64,000 nucleotides of DNA from Argentina anserina (Eukaryota; Streptophyta; Magnoliopsida; Rosales; Rosaceae), in assembly GCF_933775445.1 (NCBI RefSeq), contig NC_065876.1, positions 17,980,001 through 18,044,000 on the forward strand, read 5' to 3'. Below are positions 24,517-37,300 of this stretch, piece by piece; positions within the stretch are counted from its first letter, which is position 1; each line of letters opens with the position of its first letter. The notes under the pieces were generated by a model, which was not told the origin of the DNA, did not search any database, and was given only the letters and a program-made list of their open reading frames with translations. A program made the translations under genes and the position numbers.

Positions 24517-25019
24517 CTAATGTACAAGCCCTTTAGCACATCCCTTCTCTCCTTCACCATCAACAAACCAACTAGAGGCATCATGGTTCAGGGCCAACAC
24601 GTCCTTCCTCACAATCCGCGCGCCGGATTCGTCTCCTTTGCTAGCGGCGTCTGCTCTACTTCTTGCTATGCGTAGTAGGAGTGGGAGTCTCAGAATTAGA
24701 ATAAGATCTATCGTTATCACACTCTTCACCAGGTTAGAATTAAACGTATCTCTAGTGTTATCATAAGGATGAGCCTCAGGCACAACGTTGGTTTGCGCAA
24801 AGGGCTTGATGATATAGTGCAAAATTTCTAGATTAGCAAAGCCCTTCTCGCTCTTCCACGCCAAATATTGAAAAGACCAAGCTTCTCAAGGTGGTCGAGC
24901 ATGGCACAAGCGTAATCTCCAGCTTCACCGTTTCGTCGAGGATTGTCTACTGTCCACGACCATGCTTCGCTTCCATCTCCAGAAGCTGTCGTTTCGCATT
25001 CAATCTCGCGTTGCAACAT
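24517..25019 (-). other. overlapping minus-strand ORFs, unrecognised; possible gene remnant
   Basis: Two overlapping frames, of 63 and 115 codons, cover this stretch on the minus strand. The base composition is less AT-rich than its surroundings and more like coding sequence. The upstream frame contains WSWTVDNPRRNGEAGDYACA and the downstream frame runs to CAKGLVH. Neither begins with a good ATG: the longer one opens at a TTG. A frameshift between 24864 and 24828 would join them. I recognise no family. It may be a decayed gene or a captured fragment; it could also be chance. Confidence 0.25.
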
Positions 25020-25174
25020 GCAGCTTCATCCATGCCAACCGAGGAAATTGTTTATCGACATGTGTTCATTCGTCAAGAAATCAAGAGTTTTTCGTAATTT
25101 ATGATATTCATATACCTCAACAAAGACCTGAGGAGAAACTCCTAGAGCAACTAAGCTTGGAAGCGTGTTTTTGA

Positions 25175-25640
25175 ACAATCAATACTTGGGTTAAGAAAAG
25201 TTTCCATATTGGAAATGGGAGATACTAAACCATAATATATATACTAGGATCATAAATGGGAAAATGGATTTTTTCTACTGAGAAACCACGGGCACTGTAG
25301 TTATGCTAGGTCCGAAATTTAACTTGTTCAAGATCCAACTACATCAAGATACATCACAGGTACCCTACCTCTATATAAACTATAAAGGAGGCCTCGAAGA
25401 CTGAATAAGACAACTTCTCCATTTTTCCCTCATCTTTATTGTACGTTCCTTACTCTCTACAAAGTAAGTAACCATTCTATAAAATGAATGACTTTTTCCT
25501 GATTTTGAGATTTTACCGTACTTCTTTTATATAAATGACTAGTGCAGCTGTTCTTATACCTTCGAGATCTTATGATACTTTTATAACAACCAGGTTTTGT
25601 TCATTTTTTGAAAAACAAATAAAAAAAAGGTTTCAGGTAG
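25175..25640. promoter_or_regulatory. upstream region of the PPR gene
   Basis: A TATA-like CTATATAAACTATAAAGG lies at 25371-25388, about 370 bp before the PPR start codon. Sequence after it is consistent with a transcribed leader, possibly with an intron (GTAAGTAACC at 25464, and TTTCAG at 25631). This is inference from motifs only. Confidence 0.35.
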
Positions 25641-25749
25641 ATAATTGGAAGCGAGGAGCCAAAACTCATCCATTTTTTATTTACTAGGGTTTAAGCACCA
25701 CACCCGCACCCACTTCTACAGAGCTCCCACTTCTCTCAGAGAGAACGAC

Positions 25750-27663
25750 ATGTCGCTTTACCGCCTGCTCCTCCGCTCTCTCCGCCGCCCAGCCACCGCC
25801 CCACAATCCCTAACCTCACTCACCCTATCCACAACCTCAAAACCCCACCATCTCACCACCACCCGCTCCTTCGCCTATTCCACTGCCGAAGAAGCCGCCG
25901 CCGAACGCCGCCAACGCAAGCGCCGCCTCCGCATCGAGCCCCCGCTCATCAACCTCCGCCGCGACTCCCGCCCGCCACCCCCGCGCGACCCCAACGCGCC
26001 GCGCCTCCCCGACACCACCTCCGCCCTCGTCGGTCCACGCCTCAACCTCCACAACCGCGTCCAGTCCCTCATACGCGCCGGCGACCTCGACGCCGCCTCC
26101 GTCGTGGCGCGCCAGTCCGTCTACTCCAACAATCGCCCCACCGTGTTCACCTGCAACGCCATCATCGCCGCCATGTACCGCGGCAAGAGGTACAATGACG
26201 CTATTGCCCTTTTCCACTTCTTCTTCACCCAATCCAACATTGTCCCCAACATTGTCTCTTACAACAATCTGATCAACACTCACTGCGACGAGGGCCGTGT
26301 CGATGTGGGTCTCGAGATTTACCGGCACATCATCGCCACCGCGCCCTTTAGTCCCTCGCCGGTGACCTACCGGCATTTGACTAAAGGGCTAATCGACGCC
26401 GGCAGGATCGGCGACGGCGTGGACTTGTTGAGGGAGATGTTGAACAAGGGGCACGGCGCCGATTCTATGGTCTTTAATAACTTGATCAAGGGGTTTTTGG
26501 ACTTGGAGAATTTGGACAAGGCCAATGAGCTTTTCGACGAGCTTAAGGAGAGGTGTTTGGTGTATGATGGGGTTGTCAATGCCACATTTATGGATTGGTT
26601 CTTCAGTAAGGGGAAGGAGAAGGAGGCAATGGACTCGTATAGGTCGCTGCTCGATAAGCAGTTTAGAATGATTCCGGCCACGTGCAATGTTCTGTTGGAA
26701 GTGCTGCTTAAGCATGGCAAGAAGAAGGAGGTGTGGGCTCTATTTGAACAAATGCTGGATAACCACACCCCGCCCAACTTCCAGGCAGTGAATGCCGAGA
26801 CTTTCAATATAATGGTCAATGAGTGTTTTAAGCTTGGCAAGTTTGGTGAGGCATTTGACACCTTCAAGAAGGTGGGAACAAATGTCAAGTCCAAGCCGTT
26901 CTCCATGGACGTTGCCGGGTATAATAATATCATTGCTAGGTACTGTGAGAATGGGATGTTATTGCAGGCTGACGAGCTTTTTACAGAATTGGCCTCAAAG
27001 TCGCTGACCCCCGACGTGACAACTCACAGGACTCTGATTGATGCATATTTGAACGCTGAGAGGATAGATGATGCTCTTAGGGTATTTAATAGAATGGTGG
27101 ATGTTGGGTTGCGAGTGGTTGCTAGTTTCGGCAACAGGGTCTTTACTGAGCTGATTAAGAATGGGAAAGTAGTGGACTGTGCAAATATTTTGAAGAAAAT
27201 GGGAGATAAAGATCCTAAACCTGATGCCAGTTGCTATGATGTTGTGATCAGGGGGCTTTGTACTGAAAGGGAACTTGACTCAAGCCTTGATTTACTGGCC
27301 GAAATGGTGAGATATCGCGTTGGTGTTCCTCCTGCACTGAAGCAATTTGTATGCGAGGTCTTTGAAAATGCTGGCCGTGGTGGACAGGTGGAGAGAACAT
27401 TAAGTGAGACTAGGTACACGCCATCTCCTAGAACGGTACAGCCACCACAATTCCCACCCGTAAGATCACCTCAACTGGCAGGACGGCCAGAACCACCATT
27501 AGGAACCTTTCAGATGGCAGGAGTGGGTCACCCTTCATCAGCTCCCTCTCACATGGCTGGACCATATCAGCCATCATCTGGACCAGCTCAAGGGTCTGTA
27601 TCACACCAATCCCCATCAGAATCCGGGAGCCCTCAAATGAGGGAATATGTAGCAACTGCGTGA
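25750..27663 (+). CDS. EMB1796: P-class pentatricopeptide repeat protein, mitochondrial, EMB1796/NUWA-like (At3g49240 family)
   Basis: Single-exon gene of 637 codons. The start chosen is the first ATG in frame (25750), followed by an Arg/Ser-rich, acid-free leader of about 45 residues typical of mitochondrial targeting. A basic/proline-rich stretch (50-90) precedes helical PPR repeats at roughly 132-165, 168-203, 205-237, 240-273, 350-384, 389-422, 424-457 and 495-528, recognisable by patterns such as YNNLINTHCDEGRVD and HRTLIDAYLNAERIDDAL. No E, DYW or other editing-domain tail follows; the last 80 residues are Pro/Gln/Ser-rich. Length and layout match Arabidopsis At3g49240, an embryo-essential protein tied to mitochondrial RNA editing complexes. 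The related GRP23 is an alternative, but its glutamine/tryptophan-rich tail is not seen. PPR proteins bind organellar RNA. The 5' half is markedly GC-rich compared with the flanks. Confidence 0.85.
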   Translation: MSLYRLLLRSLRRPATAPQSLTSLTLSTTSKPHHLTTTRSFAYSTAEEAAAERRQRKRRLRIEPPLINLRRDSRPPPPRDPNAPRLPDTTSALVGPRLNLHNRVQSLIRAGDLDAASVVARQSVYSNNRPTVFTCNAIIAAMYRGKRYNDAIALFHFFFTQSNIVPNIVSYNNLINTHCDEGRVDVGLEIYRHIIATAPFSPSPVTYRHLTKGLIDAGRIGDGVDLLREMLNKGHGADSMVFNNLIKGFLDLENLDKANELFDELKERCLVYDGVVNATFMDWFFSKGKEKEAMDSYRSLLDKQFRMIPATCNVLLEVLLKHGKKKEVWALFEQMLDNHTPPNFQAVNAETFNIMVNECFKLGKFGEAFDTFKKVGTNVKSKPFSMDVAGYNNIIARYCENGMLLQADELFTELASKSLTPDVTTHRTLIDAYLNAERIDDALRVFNRMVDVGLRVVASFGNRVFTELIKNGKVVDCANILKKMGDKDPKPDASCYDVVIRGLCTERELDSSLDLLAEMVRYRVGVPPALKQFVCEVFENAGRGGQVERTLSETRYTPSPRTVQPPQFPPVRSPQLAGRPEPPLGTFQMAGVGHPSSAPSHMAGPYQPSSGPAQGSVSHQSPSESGSPQMREYVATA

Positions 27664-29173
27664 TTCTTAGGTACTATGTTATTGATCAGATTCCTATACG
27701 TTTGTATTTTGAGTTCACCAGTGCTCATCATTGTTAATCTAAGTCTCTGTCTCACACACTTGTGGTGTGTGTTATATTGACTCGAGTATAATAATGGTGA
27801 TTTTGGCTACTGCAACTATTAATTATTATCATAAGTTATGCAGCAATTAATATGATGACTACATTATTCCTGTTCTCAGTCACCGCGTAGATTTTTTTAT
27901 ATACTTTGATTTACTCATATGTATGAGCTGAATTTGTGTAGGCCACATGATATCTGTAGGGTGTATCCAGGACTTGATAATTATATTTCAGAGAATTGTT
28001 TACTCTCAAGTCTTTTGTTATAATACATAAAAATTGATGCACAAGAGGTGATCATCTACATATTTGGGGCTGCTTAGCTATTTGGTTTAGGGTTAAAATC
28101 TGAAATTCAGCTGGACTCTTGCTTTTACTTTCCTGCATTTACTAAAGAACCGGCTTAACTTACACAAACCTTTCCTATTCTTGAACCACTTGCACAAGTT
28201 TGCAGTTTACATCATGTCCCTTTCTGTCTTCTGCACCTAACACATCTTTCTCTCTTGGCTCTTATATTCTCTCTGTGCTTTGATTCTCTCTCTTGTTTCA
28301 CTGTGTTCGCCTCAAATGCTCTTGGATTTTTCAATGCAATCACTGTGTTTTATGTATATATATGGTTTGTTCTTTGGTGTTTCATTTGTCTATTTTCTAC
28401 AATGTAGAGGATTGTGCCTCTCAACCTCTTAAGTTCTGCTACTCAGTTCAGTACTTACAAACTTATTTATGGTGCCACCTTTTCTAGCAGGCAGTTCATT
28501 GTTTTCTGAGTTCTGATTTCTATGTCTTCTCTCGGAAAATTGATGCTCACTACAATTATTTTTCTGGTCACTTGCCTATATGCAACTTTCAAATAATAAG
28601 GATATGAATGCTTAATTGGAATTTTAATGGAGATTATATTCATCTCAACTTATCATGAAGTTGTGTAACAGATGCTTGTGTGATAAAATTCTGAGTTTCT
28701 GTGTCAACTGTTCAAAGTTTTAAAATCTGTGTGAGAAAATTTCTTTTCTTTTTTTCTTTATTTTTTTTTTGGTAATGAGAAAATTTCTATGGTACAACCG
28801 AAGCTACGTGTTATGCTGAGCTAGGTCTATGATTAGGATGTAATCATGAAGCTGGAAACTATGTAATATGACTGATGCTAATGGAACACAAGCATCAATT
28901 TGACTTGCGTTAAAATTTTAAAACTTTGTAACTTCTGTTCCTTGCAGTATATATGTGAAGTCTGGTTTTTGATGCGTCTGATTATTAATTTAAGCATTAC
29001 AAGTTACTGGACAAAGCAATGTTTAATGAGTAAAGAGAAGCAATGCTTGTACTGATGTAGCGTTCATTCCCAACTGGAATTTTGTTGGCTAGACATAAAT
29101 AGTTTTCTTTCTGGTGGCTTCTTTTTCGTTTTTTTTTTCTCCGATGTGTATTTTCTAGTGCATGATAAACGAT
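27664..29173. other. 3' flank of the PPR gene, no further gene seen
   Basis: The first few hundred bases probably hold the 3' untranslated region. Beyond that the sequence is AT-rich, with T-runs near 28750 and 29125, and no ORF above 64 codons looks real. Confidence 0.5.
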
Positions 29174-29183
29174 GCTTGTGATC

Positions 29184-29600
29184 AAGGTTTAAAAAGGTGC
29201 AAGTCAATTTCACCTCAAGGCTCCATCTATAAGGCTTTTGAAAGGCGTCGCCTTTGGCTCGCCTCGATACACCTTAGCGCGCCTTTCACGCTATATCACG
29301 TTTTGAGATGAATTTAATATTGTTGTGGACGTGTATCTAACAGCTCTAGTGATAAATGGAGAAGAAATAAGAATGAGACAATTGCAATTTATACGTTTTT
29401 TATTTAATATGTATGAATTTAAAGTATTTTAATTATTTATTTGAATTAAAAACTATTTTCATCCACATTTATTTACTTATTTTATTACAATTTGAATATT
29501 TATAAAGCACAAAAGGCAGTGCCTTGGCGCCTTAAGGCTTCTAGGGCTTGAGGCTTCGACAAAACGCCTCATCTCACGCCTTTGCACTTTTTTAAACTTT
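29184..29600. mobile_element. MITE, Mutator-like (9-10 bp TSD)
   Basis: The 417 bp insert has inverted ends (AAGGTTTAAAAAGGTGCAAG against the complement of TTTGCACTTTTTTAAACTTT) and is flanked by GCTTGTGATC at 29174-29183 and 29601-29610. Subterminal GCGCC/AAGGC-rich segments pair with each other around an AT-rich core. It has no coding capacity. Confidence 0.85.
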
Positions 29601-29840
29601 GCTTGTGATCTGGTGACATAGGGGTGTTGTGCTAATTTATAGAACAACCAACTCAAATTTCAATCAATCCCAACTCAAATTTCAAGATAGGTTTTTTGTA
29701 TTTGTTTTTGTCGTTTGAGCTTTATGTGCCTGATCTAGCTTTAAAAGACTTCTAGTGGAGGCTTGTCTCCATCAAGACCACTGCATAGGTTGAATTGGCT
29801 TCTTGCTAGCCGGAATACAATCCATTCCCCTCTAAAAAAT

Positions 29841-30470
29841 AGGGTTGGACATATACGGGCCGGTTCGGTTTTCGGCCCAAATCAAAGCCGAACCGGTTCA
29901 ATCGGTTTTCTAGAAATGCAAACCACCACTAAATTACATTGGGTCGGGCCGAAAAAACCAGTTTAACCGAATTTTAATTCGGGTTCGATTTCAGTTCATA
30001 CCCACATGCAAAATAATATAAATATTTGCAAGAGGTAGGATTCGAACTCCCATCTTGTTAATATACATGTAAAGTTTATATTTATTTAGTGTTTCATAAA
30101 GTTTATAATTATTTAGTGTTTCGTAGATATATTGAATAAAACATCAAAATGCTCACGCTAGGTTTCGAACTCTTAACCGAAAATGTAACAACCATAAGTT
30201 CTACCAATTGAGCTAAAAAAACAACTTTGATTATATTTGGTGTTTCTTTTACTAACACTAATGTGTATTATTTCTTTAACAATAAAAATTAAATTCGGTC
30301 AGTTTGGTTTTAGATCGGTTGGTCATATCCAATCCATTTAAGCCGATTTCGTTTCAGTTTTCCCCATCCTTAAAACCATATTATTTCGGTTCGGTGACCC
30401 AAACCATATCTTATGTTTAGTTCGGTTCAATCAGTTTTCCTTATTAAATTCGGTTTATGCTCACCCCTAT
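29841..30470. mobile_element. MITE, hAT-like (8 bp TSD)
   Basis: The insert starts AGGGTTGGACATA and ends TATGCTCACCCCTAT, imperfect inverted ends of the AGGGGTGAGCA type seen in non-autonomous hAT elements. It is flanked by TAAAAAAT at 29833-29840 and 30471-30478. Subterminal CGGTTCGGTT-type repeats are scattered inside. Two tRNA-like B-box phrases (GATTCGAACTC, GTTTCGAACTC) occur near 30041 and 30164. Confidence 0.8.
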
Positions 30471-30493
30471 TAAAAAATAATGAGGGGTCCAAC

Positions 30494-31051
30494 TAGGGAT
30501 GACAATGAGCATGGTAGGGTCAGGGGATTGAAATACCATACCCATACCCAATTTCAATTACGTCCTCATACATGCCTCAATCCCCGTTAGAAAGTAATGA
30601 GTATTCTTTGTCCCCATATCCGTTGAGGATCTGTTTTCCATACCCGCCCCAATCCCCGTTAATAATATTTTGTTATATTATATAAAAATTCATATGAAAT
30701 ATAGAAAAAACGTAAAAATCTAAAATAAAAATTAAATATCATAATGAAATTAGTTTTTTTTACATTAATCCAACTTAAATCAATACAAGTCTAGTTCAAA
30801 ATAAAATAAAAATTTTAAAAAAGTTTATAATTACATAAATATTAATTAATTAATTAATACATATATAAGATATATTTTAATTTATTGGGTGAGGATGGGG
30901 ATGAGGATCAAAATAATCATCCCCGCCCGTGACCTGATTTCATATTTCGAATATAGAGGATGCTCATACCGTTCCTCGTTTTACCCATTACACAGTCCTA
31001 TTAGGTCGAATACCCGTAAATACCCTACTTAATGGGTAATATTGCCATCCT
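30494..31051. mobile_element. MITE, probable hAT-like, older
   Basis: The ends AGGGATGACAATGAGC and the complement of GGTAATATTGCCATCCTT form an imperfect inverted repeat of the (A)GGGATGGCAAT class. The flanks GTCCAAC and GTCGAAC look like a degraded 8 bp duplication. Internal sequence alternates AT-rich DNA with CCCATACCC-type words near both ends. It lies about 200 bp upstream of the DEG7 leader. Confidence 0.65.
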
Positions 31052-31347
31052 TGAGTCGAACAAGTTGGTTTCAATTAGAAATTAACAAAGAACAAAAACA
31101 TAAAAGAGTTTCGTGTGGCAAGTGCCTAAGTACGTGGTAACACTTTTGGAGTTCTAGTTAGCTTTTGGAACTAAGAGATCGAGTTATGTTTCAAACTCGA
31201 GTTTAAGAGTCAGCTTCCAACAAAAAAAATCCCCGTCTTCTTTTTTTGACTACGATTTACACTCGACTTCTCCCCCCTTCTTTCTTCTCTCACTTCCTTC
31301 ACTCCCATTTCTCACTCACATCAAAAACCCTAATCTCCAGTTCCGCC

Positions 31348-34300
31348 ATGGCCGATCTTCCTCTGGACGACGACGCCGGAGGATCATCATCCAGGCTCAA
31401 GGATGACGAGCTCTGCATGGAGATCGACCCGCTGTTCCGAGAAAGCACCGCCACCACGGACGACTGGCGCAAGGCTCTCGCCAAGGTCGTTCCCGCCGTC
31501 GTCGTTTTGAGGACTACCGCTTGCCGCGCCTTCGATACTGAGGCCGCCGGTGCTAGCTATGCCACCGGCTTTGTCATCGATAAGCGCCGCGGGATCATCC
31601 TCACCAATCGCCATGTCGTCAAGCCTGGTATGATTCTCTCGTTTCTTTGTTTGTTGTTGTTCTCGTTGCTATTTTCGCTATTGAATTTGCTTTCGAGTTT
31701 GTATATGTCTGTTTGAATAGGTGATAATTGCTTCAGAAAATCGATTTGGATACGGTTGTTGACTGGTTGGTGGTTTAGGGAAATGAGAGTTTACGAAATG
31801 CGAATACAGTTGAATTTGTCTGTTATTGTTTCAACTGTGATTATTAAACTAGGGTGTGGAGAGGATCTTGAACCTACATTGCTATCGTTTGATTCCTTTT
31901 ATTTGATTCGAATGTGCAGGACCTGTAGTTGGGGAAGCTATGTTTGTGAATCCCGATTTATCGGGATCGGGTCTGTTCTCTCCCCTCTCTATATGCATAT
32001 GTTTGATTTATCGTACACTGCCATTGCCTTCTTGGTGTTTATAAACGGTTCATGGGAAGTATAAGGATGTGGTAGGTTGTCAGCTTTCACCACTTATTGT
32101 TTGAGGTAAGGTGTTGTGTTATACCAGATTTGAGAGGCGCGTCTTGAGAGCAGTACAGTGTTGGGGTTCTCCACCAATTGCTTTTTTTGTTTTGTTTTTG
32201 GTTAGATCACTTAGATGTGTTATAGGAATTCATTAGAAATTGACAAAGTGGATAAAATGAAAAAATGGAGTCACTACTTTTCTTTTTGGTTCCTTTCGAG
32301 ACCAAGACTTCATCAAACCTAGTAGGGATGCACAAACTATCAAGTGGTGCACTTGCAAAAGCATTCCCTGTTCAATTATGGTGCAACAAGATTAGAAAAC
32401 GCTTTCTCACATGTAGCCTAAATCAAACGTCTGACCCTTTTCCTCAGCACACAGATGTTTTTAATATTTAATATGGACATCTTATGTCTGTTCATTGACT
32501 AATATATCTTTTTCTGAACAGGTCCATGATTTTGGGTTCTTTTGTTATGATCCTGCTGCAATACAGTTTCTGAAGTATGAAGAAATTCCTCTTTCACCTG
32601 AGGCTGCTTCCGTTGGATTAGAAATCAGGGTTGTTGGTAATGATAGTGGTGAGAAGGTGAGAAACATCACACTGTGTTTTGACCTTACACCTTTATTATG
32701 ATTCATATAATTTCATAATCAGCTAAGATCCAACATTGTTAGGGGCTAATTAACCATCTCCAACCTAAAAGGCTGAAAATAGTGATGGGGCCTAAATTTG
32801 GCACTGAAAATATGTGGAATTCATTGATCTGACATCAAACATCTCATTATAATTCAAGAATTTAATTTTTTTTGTAATAGATGATTATTTCTAGTAATTG
32901 AAATTATGATAAAAGTTAATCCATAAACTTAATTATTTATTTTATTTTTCTTTACATATTTGTGTTAAAATTTTGTTACAAATTCTTATTTTTTTTCCTT
33001 TAGTAAATAAATTATATTATGATGAAATTAGTCCTTACACTTTAATTATTTATTTTAATTAAAATTTAACTTATTTTATTCATTTTAGGTGCTTTCTTGA
33101 CTTTCTTCAGTCATTATAATTATATATTTAATGAATTAATCAATTGATAAAAGGTGGATGACAGTATTAATCATCACAATAAGTTGATGAAAGAGTGGGC
33201 CCTACTCAATAAACAATCTTCCAGTCAAAAGGCCAAAACTTAAAAGAATCGTTAAGGGCAGCTTTGGCCTTTATCAGTGCGGTTTAGACCTCACCTAATG
33301 CCCTTTCGTCCTTAACTTAAGGGGGCTGGAGATGATAGGTGCTAAAAGAGGGCCTTTTAGCACTTAACTTAACTTAGGTTGGTTGGAGATGGTAAGCATC
33401 GTACTGTATGCATGCTATCACTCATTCTGCAGATGACTTGAATTGAAGTTGCATTTTCATTTCCAAGCTGTCCGCAAGAGTTTCTTTAACTGGCATCTAA
33501 TTATTAATGTTGTTTTTTTTTTTTTAAAGAAACAGCTGTTTATAAAAACAAAAAGCAATATACAAGGAGGCGGACAATGAATCCGCTTTTGGAAAACTAA
33601 AGAGACAGCATAGAACAGAGGCTGCTACCTCTTGATGCTAACTCAAGATCTGTACAATTGATCTGTACATGAAACACATTCTTATGATTCTAATGCTTGT
33701 CTTTTTAGTTGTAGCTATGACAAATTTTTATTATAGTTTGAGAATCAGACTAGATGCATGTCCATTTGACTCTATTTGAAATGAAGTTCTAATTTCACTT
33801 CCACTTATTATTTTATTATGGCTGTGCATGTGCCTTTTCTTTTTAGTGTTTCTTCTGTTGAATCTAGGGCTTATTTGAGGGACTTTGTCACTAGAAAACT
33901 CTGTTTTTACTAAATGAATGTTTTACCTCCACTATTTAATAAAATAGAAATTACTCATCATGGCTCCTTTTTGGCCCAGTTGTATCAAGATATTATGTTC
34001 ATTCTTCTTCGCTCCTGGTAATTTGATCTAACGATGATGGTTTTGACCGGAGGCTAGGCTATGATGATAGTAATTTACCCAGCACCTTACACTTCCGCCC
34101 CTTTTTTGATTGATACTACCAATCATGCTATTATGCTACACTGATGTTAGGTTTTGATTACTAGCCTAGTGATTAAATTAGTACATACATGTGTCTATTT
34201 TGTGGACAGGTATGCCATGATGATATTTATAAATTGTTTCATGGTGATGCAATACAGTTGAGATGTCCCTTCTTTGATTTATTTTTTGTTTTTAGGTGTT

Positions 34301-37300
34301 CATTTTAGCTGGTACTCTTGCTCGTTTGGATAGAGATGCTCCCCATTACAAAAAGTATGTAACAGCTTGTCATTGCTTTATTTTAGTTTGATTTATTTGA
34401 CAAGAAGAATGAGATGACATGCCTTTAAATATATTCTAGAAGTCTTCTTATTGTTGTATGATATATTATTATATACTATAAATCAATTGAATTGACTAGA
34501 TCAAGCAGTCAACATGGAACCCCGCCTCACAAGGAAAACAGAATAGGTGGTAAACCAGAGTTACAACCCACCCTAACTTAAACTAAAATTGATACTCCAT
34601 CCTTTCATTGAATTTTTTCTTGTAAAGCTCTGTCGTCCCTAAGCTCTGAGGCTGTGTGTGGCTGTATACTTTTTGATCTTTACTTCGTTCAAAAGTAACT
34701 ATTAAAGAAACCAAGGGAAGCTTTCAAGCAATGGAGACTTTAATACTGTTACCAACATAGCTCTTTTAAGCGGTGCAATTTAACTTGGTATCTGATGTAT
34801 GCACTCTTAAATGCACACATATTGCTGCAGTTTTGCTCCAGGAAAATCATACATTGTTCTGCCTATGACAAAACACCGTATAACCTGCCATGTCATAGAA
34901 AACAAAGCTTCTAATCTCAAAACTGTAATTACTACAAATACATGTAACAACACATTCCAACTATTATATCAACCCACCTTTTATCTAAGGCAATGTATAT
35001 GTGTTGTTTTTGATATGTTAATTTTTTTAGAGGTGCTCCACCCCTCCCCCACACCCCAGAAAAAAAAAAAGAGAAAAAGAAGAAGAAGAAAGGAGGCCAG
35101 TCTGGCAATCTATGGTAGCCGATTCCATTTAAGCTTTTAAATTTACAACATTAACGACTTTTATGGTCTTTTCTGATGAGTGATTGTGTTCTCCATGCAT
35201 TCATGCATATTTTTCTGAGTCCTTTACATCTACTTTTATTCCTTTTTTGATGAGTGATTGTGTTCTATGGCAGGGATGGCTACAATGACTTCAATACATT
35301 CTATATGCAAGTAAGTGGAATGTGTAAATATATTTGTGCATATCTGTGTAGCATTGACACCGGCACCGACACTGACACGGAAAATCTAAAAAACATTGAA
35401 GTGTCGGGCCGTGTCGGAGTGTTGGGAAGTGTCGGACACTTCGACACTCAAACCTTAGAAGTGTCGGTGCTACATAGGATGACATGCCTTTTTGTTTTTG
35501 TTTTTTTTAATTTATTTGGATTTTATACTTCCATATAGCTTCTGTTGTCCTATGTTAGAGCAACTTTTGTGTTTAATGTCTTTAGTTAATGGAATGATGC
35601 AGAGTTTTCATTGTCAGAGAATCCATGGCCTAGGAAATGAAAACTAGATAGAAACAAAGAGTAATAAATAGAAACAAAAGGGCTAGCAGCCACACAAGAA
35701 GTGAGCCTCACTTTGCTAAATCCAACAGATTCAACATACTAGAATCGTTGCCAAAAAATTAGCAATAACCATCATCTGTATCTCTATGATGAGATGAATT
35801 TCAGTTTATGCTGTCATTATCCACTGGGATGTGTGTTTTGGTGTTATTTCAGCTTTAGCCTAAACTTCCGTTCTTATACTCATTAATGGTTTCTCTATAG
35901 GCTGCATCTGGTACTAAAGGTTGGTCCAGTGGGTCTCCTGTGATTGATTGGCTAGGTAGGGTGGTGGCTTTGAATGCTGGTAGCAAGTCGTCAAGTGCAT
36001 CAGCCTTTTTTTTACCACTGGAACGAGTAAGTGTACATTTTAGTGCTTAATTGCAACTTTAAGTCTTTAACCCTTATATTGGCTCAAAAACATGCACTGC
36101 TCCATCGGTTTGCTGTATGGTCAATCTTCACCCTCTCTGTCTGTCAACAGGCGTGATAAATACTTTTCTCATTTCGAGTTTGGGTCGGACTCTTTACCTG
36201 TTAAATTCCACGTGACATCTTCCTCCCCTGAATCCCCTCATACTGTGGATCATGTGATAAAAGCACATTTAATCATTTGAAGTGGGACAGCACGGCACAT
36301 AGTCAAAATTCTGACTTGTACTATTGAAACTACCCATCATGGAATTGGTGTGATGATAAATTGAATAGTAGTGTTGAAATCTATAGAGATGGTGTGGATT
36401 GACCATTAAGCAATTTCAGAGTGCGAATTTGCAACGACAACAAGGGTGCAATTATTAATTAATCCCCATCTCTAATGAAATACTTGGTTTACATGATGCA
36501 ATAATCCAGATTTGGACAAGAATGACATGATTTTATTAAAACTTCAGGTTGTGAGGGCATTGAAGTTTCTCCAAAATGGCCGAGATTCTTTTGGCAGAAA
36601 ATGGGAGGCAGTTTCGATACTGCGTGGTACACTTCAGGTTTGTGTTTGATTTGTTTCCAAGCAATTCACTTCAAATGTTCTATTATTTCTACTTTTACAA
36701 GTTTGATGTATATCTATCCACTGTTTACCTATGTTGATTATCTCTGCAACCTGGTTGGTTAAAAATTTGGCTGAATTGCTACTGGCTGCAGTTGTTACTG
36801 AACAAAATGTTAAATGATTGTATTCATTAATATCAAATTTTGAAAACATTACGGGTTTTAAACTATCTGCCTTGGTTTTGATAATGCTAATGTAGTTGGA
36901 GGGATCTATGTTCTGAGATGTAACTTATCTCCGAGCTCTGTTGTAGGTCTCCTGTCAGTTCTTATCATATCATCCTCAGTGACCTATTCCCTCATGTTCT
37001 CGCAATAAGTAGACACTAATCACACTATTTTGAATCTTGGTCATGAATTTAGATTGAACATGTGCTGTTAGTAGAGCAAGCTTCCTGTTTTGTTCTCCTT
37101 CATTGGGGTTTTTTATTTTTTTATTTTTTATTGAGTCAGTGCTTTCGTTAGCTGCCATGCTAAGATTATTAAATTCACAATGTACTTAAAAGGTGAGTGT
37201 TCTTGAAGACTGGTGGGGTTGCGTAATTGCGTGTGTGTGTTTTGTTTTTCTTTTGCTCATATGTCGTATATTTTTCCATGACAGTGTCAGGTAGTTGCCG

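Noticed and set aside
25837..26376. 179-codon minus-strand ORF inside the PPR gene
   Set aside because: Antisense shadow of the GC-rich 5' half of the PPR coding sequence; Gly/Val/Glu-biased composition and no motif.
26367..26933. 188-codon minus-strand ORF inside the PPR gene
   Set aside because: Antisense shadow of PPR repeats; no independent promoter, domain or start context.
35900..36026. Loss of DEG7 catalytic serine because of the GW in KGWSSGSPV
   Set aside because: The nucleophile serine and following GSP are intact; only the residue two before the serine pair differs from the usual Gly, which need not abolish activity.
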